From NCBI GenBank assembly GCA_965220985.1, contig OZ244854.1, positions 1,860,001 to 1,924,000 of the forward strand: a stretch of 64,000 bases of DNA. The letters are read 5' to 3'. Under the pieces are notes generated by a model. It was not told the origin of the DNA. It saw nothing but the letters and a program-made list of their open reading frames with translations, and did not search any database. A program made the position numbers and the translations under genes. This document shows, piece after piece, positions 36,681 to 47,000 of the stretch. The DNA comes from JAPPHA01 sp965220985. Lineage in GTDB: Bacteria > Pseudomonadota > Alphaproteobacteria > Rhodobacterales > Rhodobacteraceae. The first letter of the stretch is position 1. The number at the start of each line of letters is the position of its first letter.

Positions 36681-38030
36681 GGCGGATGGTTCCGTCGCCG
36701 CGAAGCGGATGCCGCGCCTGCATCAGTCACGGACGTCATTACGGCAGTGGATGTTCGGCATGCGGGAGTCCGTGTGCATCGAGTGCATCGTTCCCGTGGA
36801 GGGAGCGCAGCGGGTCAGAAATCATACGAACGACTCGTGGGACATGCCGGTCCATTCATCTATGTCTGCCCCGCCTTGCGTGTCGCAGAATGATTGACCC
36901 CATGGCTGACGATGGTCTCGGCCAACTCATGATCGAGAAGCAACCCGGGCCCGACATCCTCCATGACGCTCAGTAAATTCTGACGACTTGACGGATGTCT
37001 GCATAGCGGGGAGGGGGTGTTCCGGCAAGCCGAAGAGCCTCTTGGTGGGTCCAAGGTCACACGATGGCAACATTGCGGGTTGCGGGGTGTTTCTGGCCAA
37101 CAGGTATCTCGGAAGCGGTTGAAAGGCGCTCCCGTACCATTCGCGTCATGCCCGAAACGAGCAGTCAGACGTAAGTTCTCCCGACCACCGACACGGGTTG
37201 AGACGGGCAAAACCTTCCGCGGAATTGCTCAACTTCAGGGCGGAATTGAGACTCCGGGCAATAGTCCAGTGACCCAATCGGGCTCGCAAATGAACGAAAG
37301 TCTTGCGGTTACGGCACTGGACCCGTTGTTCGCGCCAAGTGACACTGAATTTCGCCGCTCAACGGCTCGTCACTGCGACTGGGAGAATGAAAGATACCCG
37401 TCTTTTCAGCAAGCGGCGACGTTAACGTCGAGATTCCCGCGTCGCCAACTCATTAGGCGCATCGACATGGACCTGCTCGACGCCATGTAACTCGAACTCG
37501 GACAGTAACGTGTGGGTGCATCAGTGACAATTCTTGATCGGACCGCCGCAGTCGAAATCCCTGATCGGGCGAGACTCCCATCCAACGTGAACCCCCGGAT
37601 TGCGTCAAATGGGCAACCATCGTTTCATGCATGCACGATTCAAAACGCGTCACGTATCGGACCAAATCTGACGAAATCGCGGTGACGAGGCGTGCAACAC
37701 ACCAACATCTTCTTCGAACCAAGCCGTGCATCTGTCATCGGTCCCGAGTTCTTTTTTCCGACGGCGATCGGACCGACACGAACTGTTCCTTGACATGAAA
37801 CCCAAAACACAAGAGTGAAAACGAAATCCAAAAAGGACCACCCGAAGGCTTGTTCAGAGCATCAAGAACGGGATCACCAGAAAAGACAAGAAATACAGCC
37901 ACTTAAGGCACAGGTTTTGGTTCAGGGACGCTTGTGCGTGATCGCTAGCGTCGAATCGGAGAGTGCAAAACTTGAACTCGGTTCCGCCTGTTGCTACGGA
38001 ACCGTTGCAGGACTGATTCCAACAAGGGAA
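36681..38030. other. 1.35-kb gene-free stretch upstream of the first giant FN3 gene
   Basis: No frame here is convincing: those at 36860-37210 (-), 37017-37490 (+) and 37453-37731 (-) lack motifs and ribosome binding sites. A 7-bp-arm inverted repeat (GGTTCCG at 37980-37986, CGGAACC at 37997-38003, 10-nt loop) lies 40 bp before the start of the giant gene. The long FN3 frame is open back to 37815, but its first 76 codons look noncoding. The region is longer than other spacers here and may hold regulation for the surface protein. Confidence 0.5.
37980..38003 (+). promoter_or_regulatory. Inverted repeat upstream of FN3 giant gene 1
   Basis: Arms GGTTCCG and CGGAACC pair perfectly over 7 bp around a 10-nt loop, 40 nt before the proposed ATG. 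The right arm is kept upstream of the paralogue (CGGAACC near 50473-50479), but the left arm is not clearly conserved. It could be a leader hairpin or an operator. Confidence 0.35.
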
Positions 38031-38042
38031 GGCATACGTGCC
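38031..38042 (+). promoter_or_regulatory. Start-abutting palindrome of FN3 giant gene 1
   Basis: GGCATACGTGCC lies immediately before ATG ATC ATG, with GGCA/TGCC arms. The paralogue has GGCGTACACGCC in the same place, and one arm pair differs by a compensatory A-T to G-C change. It overlaps the spacer between the ribosome binding purines (GGGAAGG) and the start, so it could control translation or bind a regulator. Confidence 0.45.
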
Positions 38043-41000
38043 ATGATCATGAGTTCCTCTCGCCCGAAATTCCGTACCGGCGGACCTGTCTCGGCCAGCG
38101 TTTTGGAAATTGTTCGCCGCACCCGCACTTTGCGCGACGTCGCTTGGCAGTTGGCCGCTTCACTGCCGGTACGACTCTCACGGAATGACTCCTGCACCCG
38201 CATCAGTCTCGATCGAAACGGCGACAGGACGCGCTCCCTCGGCACTCACCCCACTCTGACCGGCTTCCGATGGTTGCTGTCCGCCGCCTTGGTATTCGTG
38301 ATTGCCTGCTCTTGGACAGGTGCAGGGAGTGCTCAGGAGGTTGGCAAACCGACCTTGACCTTGACACCTGGAAACGGAAGCGTCTCGGCGGTATTTCGGT
38401 CGACCTGCAATATGAGCCGGGATGAACTGTACAAAAAAGCACCGTCTGATGAAAATTTTTCTAGGGTAAGCAGGTTTAACACTGGGGGTTCACGAGGTGC
38501 GACCCGCTTTGTCGAAGGCTTCGACAATGGGGTCGAGTTAGACATTTATGTCAGAGTGCAGCTTTCTCAGTCTCAGTCCTCCGGTTGCCAAGGAGAAACA
38601 GGATGGCGTCAATCAGAAACCGTGAAAGTAACACCTCTTCGAATCTATGGACCGCCGGACAATTTCGATGCCCAGCCCGGCAACAGCGAAGTCGTGCTCT
38701 CTTGGGATCCGATCAGCGAGGCCACAAAGTGGCAGGTTCGTCATCGGCAATCAGGCGGAAACTGGACATCATGGGCTGACATCAGCGGCAGCGGCGGCGC
38801 GACAGACGAACACAGGGTGACAGGACTGACCAACGGGACGACCTACGAATTCCAGGTGCGCGGCTTCAATAACGACATAATAGGCCCCGAAGTTACAACG
38901 TCGGCGACGCCAAATGTCGTGCCGGCAGCGCCGACAGGATTGAAAGCAACGCCGCACGACGGGAAAGTGATTCTGTCGTGGGCGGACCCCCAGAATTCCA
39001 ACATCACGAGTTACGAATACGAGCAAGACGATGATGACGACTGGAAATCGATGAGCGGAAGTCGTTCAACAACCACGGAATTTGAGGTGACGGGGTTGAC
39101 GAACGACACGGCGTACAAGTTCAGGATTCGTTCGAAGGCATCAGTTTACACGAGTGCCGAGTCTGATCAGGTGACCGTGACGCCGCATGTCGGGCCCAAC
39201 GCGCCGGGGGAATTCCGTCTTGAGGCGGGCGCCGAGCTGGTCAAGCTGTCCTGGAAAGACCCGTCGAGCGGGCCCGATGTCGGGGCGTGGCAATATCGGG
39301 AACTGGCAGATGGTGACCCTAATGACACGAACGCGGACTGGGGCGAATGGACTGACATGGCTGCCGACGACATCAGCGAGAAAGATGGCGTCAAGTCGTT
39401 CATCCGCACCGGGCTCACGAACCGGACGAATTACCATATCGAGCTTCGGGGCATCAGCGCCGACATTGACGGTGGCAGGGCTGGCGGTTCGCCGGGCACG
39501 GCAGCGAGGGCAGGACCCGCAAGACCCGAGGCGGCTCCCGGCGCGGTGAGTCTCAGCGAAGCGAATCCAAGCCACACGAGCGTCACTCTGAAGTGGGTTG
39601 ATCCTCAAAATGCCGATATCGACAGTTTTGAGTACTCGTATCATTCAGGCGACAACGTTTTCACGCCGTGGGTGAAAATCGAGAACAGTACCGCGACAAC
39701 GATCCAACACATAGTGACCGGGCTGACCAACAGAACCACTTATACGTTCAGGGTGCAAGCGAGGACAGCAGGTGGCGTGGGCGGAGGATCGAATACCTTG
39801 TCGGCGACGCCGAATGTTGTTCCTCCCACCCCGACGATCGACAAGACCAAGACTGTTCCGGGCGACAGCAGCGTGACGATCACTTTCTCGGCTTCGTCGT
39901 ATTTGAACATCACCTCGTGGGAGGGTCGGATCAAGGAAAAGGGCGACGAAAACGACGGCACGTGGACAGGCATCGAAACGGACGACATCACGGAAGTAGG
40001 TGTAAACAGGGTCGTGACTCTGACATCTCTCGACAACGACACGACCTACGTTTTCCAGATTCGAGCCGTGAACGGTGAAGTGCGTGGCGAACCTTCCGAA
40101 GAAGACGAGGCAACGCCGCATGCGAAGCCCGGGGCGCCTCAAGGTCTGGCAGCAGTCGCGGGCGACGAGGAAGTGGGCCTCAGTTGGACTGATCCTGCAA
40201 ACATCCACATCACCGGGTACGAGTATCAACTGAAAGCGGGCAGCGATACCACATACGGCAACTGGACGCCGATTTCCGGCACCGACTCGTCAACAACGAA
40301 AGTAACCGTGGAGGGGCTGACCAACGGCACCCCGTACATGATCAAGATACGGGCGGTGACGGAGGGTCACGAGGGTGTCGAGTCGGCCGGAATATCGGCG
40401 ACTCCGCAAAAGACGCCGCCCAAGCCGGAAGTTTCGCTCATCCCGGGCGATGGCAAGATGAATGTCACTGTCAGCGCTTCGTCATACGACGATATCGACT
40501 CCTGGCAGGGCCGCATCAAGGAGAAGGACGACGGAACATACACGGACTGGATTGATCTCGGCACGGACACGACGTTTGAAATCCGAGATCTGAAGAATGG
40601 AACGACCTATGTTGGTCAAATGCGTGCAGTGAACGGGGTTGTGTCAGCGGAAATGAACGCGGCTGTTCCAGGGCCGGCCTCGGATGAGGTGGAGGTGACG
40701 CCGGACAAGGCGCCATCAAAACCACAGGGATTCGAGCTTGTGCCGGGCCATGCCAAGATCAATCTGGTCTGGAGTGACCAGTCCCTCGAAACCCGAATCG
40801 ACAACTGGCAGTACCAGGAGAAGGTCGGCGATGCGGATTGGGGCGAATGGATCGAGATCAGTGGCAGCGACAACACCACAACGTCTTTCGAAAGAACGGG
40901 TCTCACGAATGGCACAACCTACGGCTACATGATCCGCGCCAGGACGGTGGGAGGCGTGGACAGCGCGGCCGCCGGACCATTGACCGAGACTCCGGTTGCC

Positions 41001-44000
41001 CGTCCGGGCCAGATTACGCTCGACTCAGCGACGCCGGGCGACACTTTGGTCAAACTGGAATGGACCGGTCCCAGCAATCCTAACATCCAGAAGTTCCAGT
41101 ACAGTCACGCGAATGATGACGATGGCAATCCTGTCTGGCACGATTTCATCAACAGCAACGCGGCGACCACTGAAGGGCAGGTGACGGGTCTGACCAACGG
41201 CCAGACCTACACTTTTCGCGTTCAAGCCGTGACGGTCGGCGGCGGAGGCGGGAGCGCCAATTCCTTGGATGTCGTTCCGAACAAGGTGCCGCCCAAACCG
41301 GCCATTGAAAAAGCCGTTCCAGGCAACAGCAAGATCGTTCTCACGGTCAGCGTCCCCGTCGCGTCGGCCGTCGACATCACCCGTTGGCAGGCCCAGACCA
41401 CGGTCAAGGACTCAGACGATGACACGGATTGGAAGTACTTCACTGCCACCGCAATCGACTCAGATGATCCCAGTAAAGCGAAATGGGAGATCGAGATTGA
41501 CAGTCTGACGAACGATACGACCTACGTCGTCGAGGTTCGAGCAGTGAACGGAACTGAGGCGCTTAATGTCATCTGGGCCGTTTTTGGGCAGCCGTCAGAG
41601 AAAGACGAGGCGACACCGCATGCAAAGCCGGGTGCGCCGGCAGGTTTGGCAGCGGTTGCGGGCGACGGTGAAGTGACCCTCAACTGGACAGACCCTGCAA
41701 ACACCAACATCACCGGGTATGAGTACCGGCAGAAGGAGGGCACCGGCACATACGGCGCCTGGATGCCGATTTCTGACAGCAACGCGTCAACCACGACAGC
41801 GAAGGTGACCGACCTGAACAACGACACAATCTACGCATTCAAGATTCGCGCGGTGACGCTGGGTCACCAAGGCAACGAGTCGGCCGAAGTATCGGCGACA
41901 CCGAAAAAGAAGCCTCCCACGCCGATCATCGTCAGTTTCAAACCTGGCAACACGATTGTCGACATCATTTTCAGTATGACTTCTTATGACGACGTCACCG
42001 ACTGGGAGTATCGGATCAAGAAAAAAGGCGATGAGAATTACCCGGCGTGGGCACGAGTCACCCAGGTGGTGATGCCGGTCCTCGGTCATCCCAATAGAAG
42101 ATCTATGCAAGCGTTCGGACTGGAGAACGACACGACTTATGTTGGTCAAATTCGTGCGGTCAACGGCGAAGTGCCAGGCGAACCTTCTGTCGAAGACGAG
42201 GCAACGCCACATGTCAAACCCGGTGTGCTGGCAGATTTCAAGGTGAAGCCAGGCGACGCGCAAGTGACCCTGTCGTGGACCAATCCTCAGAATGCGAACG
42301 TCACAGAATACCAGTACGAGCAGGATGACAACGACAGTTGGGTAGACCTGACGCTGACGTCAGCGGAAGATGCGACGACCATGCAGGCAAATGTGACGAG
42401 TTTGACCAACGGCAACGAGTACAGCTTCAAGATCAGAGTCGTCACGCCTGGTCACGAAGGCGAGGAGACGGCAGCCGTCACGGCGACACCGCACCCAAAA
42501 CCGGGGGCTCCGGCGGATTTCAAGGTGACGCCGAGCAACAAGAGAGTGACCCTTTCCTGGACCAATCCCAACAACGCAAACATCACGGGCTACCAATACG
42601 AGCAGAACGGTGGTGCCTGGACAGACCTGACTTTGACGTCGGAGGAAGGCGCGACAATCCTTGAAGGTGACGTGAAGGAACTGAAAAACGGAGATGAGTA
42701 CAGCTTCAGGATTCGGGCGGTCACGCTCGGCCACGATGGCACCGCGACGGTCGCAGTCAAGGCGACACCGAACACGCCGCCGGCAAAGCCGGACGGATTC
42801 GACCTCGAGCCGGGCGACGCGAAGATCAATTTGGTCTGGGACGACCAATCAATAGAGACCATAATCGACAACTGGCAGTACCAGGAGAAGGTCGGTGATG
42901 GCGACTGGGGCAACTGGACTGAAATCAGGGACAGTGACAACACCACCACGTCCTTCGAACGAACCGGTCTCACGAATGGCACGGCCTACAGCTACAGGAT
43001 TCGTGCCAGGACTGTGGAAGGCGTGGTCAGCGACGCTGCCGGGCCTCAGACGGCAACGCCCATCGCCCGTCCGAGCCAGCTGACACTCGACTCGGCAACG
43101 CCGGGCAATACGTCGGTTGAACTGAAATGGACCGATCCGGGCAATGCCGACATTCTGAGGTTTCAGTACAGTCACGAGCAGGACGAAGACCGCAATCCAG
43201 TCTGGCATGATGTGAGCAACAGCAACGCGACGACCACCAATGCCACCGTGTCGGGTCTGACGAACGGCCAGACCTACACTTTCCGCGTTCAAGCCGTGAC
43301 CGTGGGCGGTGGCGGCGGGAGCGCCAATTCGTTGAACGTGGTTCCAAACAAGGTGCCGCCCACCCCGACCATCGACAAGGCCGTTCCGGGCGACGGCAAG
43401 ATCGTTCTCACTGTCAGTGTCCCCGCCTTGACGGCCGTCGATATCACCCGTTGGCAGGTCCAGACCAAGGTCAAGGACACGGGCGTGTCCGCGGATTGGA
43501 AGTACGTCAATGCCACCTCGATCGAATCAGGCGATCCCACAAAAGCGAAACGGGAGATGGAGGTCGACAGTCTGAGGAACGATACGACCTATGTCGTCAA
43601 GGTTCGAGCGGTGAACGGAACTGAGGCGCGGGATGTCAGCTGGGCTGTCTTCGGACTGCCATCCGCCGAAGACGAGGCGACACCGCACCAAAAGCCTGAT
43701 GCTCCTGAAGAACTCAAGGTCCGGGCTGGCAACTTGCAAGTGACCTTGATCTGGAAGAAGTCGGACAACACGTACATCACCGGGTACGAGTACCAGCAGA
43801 AGGCGAGCAGTGACACCACGTACGGCAAATGGACGCCGATCAGCGTAGTCGACGGGAGTGACGGAAAAACCAAGCAGGGAGACGTTACTGGTCTGACCAA
43901 TAGCACCGCCTACACATTCAAGCTTCGAGCGGTCACGGAGGGTCACCGGAGCGACGCGACCGCCGGTGTGACGACGACACCGGATGCACCGCCCGGCAAG

Positions 44001-47000
44001 CCAAGCGGGTTCACGCTTGAGCCGGGTGACGCGAAGATCAATCTGGTCTGGAACGACCAGTCGACCGAAACCCGAATCGACAACTGGCAGTACCAGGAGA
44101 AGGTCGGTGATGGCGACTGGGGCAACTGGACCGAAATCAGGGACAGTGACAACACCACCACGTCCTTCGAACGAACTGGTCTTACTAACGGCACATCCTA
44201 CAGCTACATGATCCGCGCGAGAACGATCGGTGGCGTGGTTGGCGAAGCTGCCGTGCCCATGACGGCAACGCCGATCGCCCGTCCGAGCCCGCTCACGCTC
44301 GACTTGGCAATGCCGGGCAATACGTCGGTTGAACTGAAATGGACCGACCCCGGCAATGCCGACATTCTGAGGTTTCAGTACAGTCACGGGCAAGGTGACG
44401 ATAGCAAGCCAATCTGGCATGATGTGAGCAACAGCACCGCGACGACCACTGAAGCCACCGTGTCGGGTCTGACGAACGGCCAGACCTACACTTTTAGCGT
44501 TCAAGCCGTGACCGTGGGCGGTGGCGGTGGGAGCGCCAATTCCGTGAACGTGGTTCCAAACAAGGTGCCGCCCACCCCGACCATCGACAAGGCCGTTCCG
44601 GGGGACGGCAAGATCGTTCTCACTGTCAGCGTCCCTGTCTCGTCGGCCGTCGACATCACCCGTTGGCAGGTCCAGACCACGGTCAAAGACACGGGCGTAT
44701 CCGCGGATTGGAAGTACGTCACTGCCACCTCGATCGACTCAGGCGATCCCACAAAGGCGAAACGAGAGATGGAGGTCGACAGTCTGACGAACGCTACGAC
44801 CTATGTCGTCAAGGTTCGAGCAGTGAACGGAACTAAGGCAGAGGGCGTCAGCTGGGCTGTTTTCGGGTTGCCGTCGGAGGAGTCAAACGATGCAACGCCG
44901 CACCCCAAGCCTGGGGCACCTGCAGACTTTGCGGTGGTCGCGGGCGATGGTGAAGTGACCCTCAACTGGACAGACCCTGCAAACACCTACATCACCGGGT
45001 ACGAGTACCGGCAGAAGGAGGACGCCGGCACATATGGCAACTGGACTCCGATCTCTCACGCCGGCGCGTCAATCAAGACAGCGAGGGTGACTGGGCTGGA
45101 AAACGGCAAAGCCTACACGTTCAAGCTTCGCGCGTTGACGCTTGGCCACGAGGGTGACGAGACCACGGGGGTGTCGGCCACACCGCAAGTGACGCCGCCC
45201 AAGCCAACCATAGTCAAGTTGGTTCCGGGTGACGCCAAGGTGATTTTCACCGTCAGCGCGCCGTCATACGAAAACATCGACTCCTGGCAGGGTCGCGTCA
45301 AGGTCAAGGGCACCACCACATACTCGGATTGGGAAGATGTGTGGCCCCAGGATTCCGGCGACAACAAGACATTTGAGATCGGCAGTCTGACCAACGGCAC
45401 GACCTATGTTGGCCAGGTTCGTGCGGTGCACGGGAGAGTGTCATCGAGCATGAGCGCAGCAGTTGCCGGGCCGGAATCCGACGAAAAAGGGGATGCAACG
45501 CCGCATTCCAAGCCGGGGGCTCCTCAAGAACTCGAGGCGGAGTTGGGCAACACGGAAGTGACGCTCGTCTGGAAAGATCCCGAGAACGCGTACATCACCA
45601 GATACGAGTTCAACATCGCGCCACCGGATAATGACGAATGGAACTCGTTGACCGTGACTGACGGCAGCAAGGCAACAACCAAGCAAGGCGTTGTAACAGG
45701 ACTGACCAACGGTACTGAGTACACGTTCAAGATTCGCGCAATCACGCCGGGGCACACGAGCGACGAGTCCGCCACAGTGTCTCAAACACCCAAGGATGCG
45801 CCGCCCAAACCGTCGATTGTCAGTATCGTCCCTGGCGACGAAAAATTGACCGTCACGGTTCGCGCACCGGCGTACACAAACGTCACGTCGTGGCAACATC
45901 GCTACAAGACGAGTGATGACGCTGATTTTGGAGCGTGGGCAGTTTTGACGGTCACAGGCTCTGGCAACGAAGACAGACAGGGCGAGATCAGCGGTCTCAC
46001 CAACAACTCGACCTACACTGTCGAGGTTCGTGCTCTGAACGTGACGATTGGGAGCGAACCTTCCGATGAACGGAAAGCAAAGCCGCACGCAGCGCCTGGG
46101 GCTCCAACGAATTTGGCTGCAGCTCCGGGCGACACGGTGGTGACCCTCACTTGGACGGCACCTGCCAGTGACCACATCACCGGATACGAGTATCAGCAGA
46201 AGACGGGAAGCGGCGCATACGGCAACTGGGAGCCGATTTCGGGGAGCAATTCTTCAACGACTAAGCATGTCGTGAGGAGTTTGACCAACGGCACCGAGTA
46301 CACCTTCAAGGTTCGTGCGGTCACCCCGGGACACAAAGGCGCTGAGTCCTCCGAAGTGAGCATGAAACCCAATGTTCCTGCCTCCAAGCCGCAAGGCTTC
46401 CGGTTGGAGCCTGGCAACGCAACGGTGAAGCTGATCTGGAACGACCAGTCGAGTGAGACCAGCGTCGAATGGTGGCAGTATCGAGAGGGGACGGGTGATC
46501 CGGTATCATGGGGCGCATGGACCAGAATTCCAGGCAGCACCAGCACCACCACGGAATTCGAACGAGCCGATCTCACGAACGGTACGACCTACCACTATCG
46601 GATCCGTGCGGTGGGGGCAGGCGATCTCGAAGGATTGGAATCCGACATAAGGTTCGCGAAGCCGGCCTACCCGCCTTCAACTCCAAGGGGCCTCACGGCC
46701 TCTGCGGGTGACGGGCGGGTTTTCCTCTCGTGGAGCGACCCCAACAACGACGACATCACCAGGTACGAATTCCAGTACAAGGAGGACGGTGGCGCATACG
46801 GCGACTGGATGCGGATTTCGGGAAGTGGCGCGCGCACGACGAACCACACCGTGACTGGCCTCGAGAACGGCAAGAAGTACTTCTTCAAGATTCTTGCGGC
46901 GACAGTGGGCGGCGAGAGTTCGGGATCTGCTGAAGCGTCAGCCACTCCGAACACCGCACCCGCGCAGCCATCGGGGTTCGCACTTGAACCGGGCAACGCA

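Noticed and set aside
37815..38042. Upstream extension of FN3 giant gene 1 frame (76 codons)
   Set aside because: No ribosome binding site, lysine/glutamine-rich noncoding-like composition, and no counterpart in the paralogue, whose similarity begins at MIMxSS.
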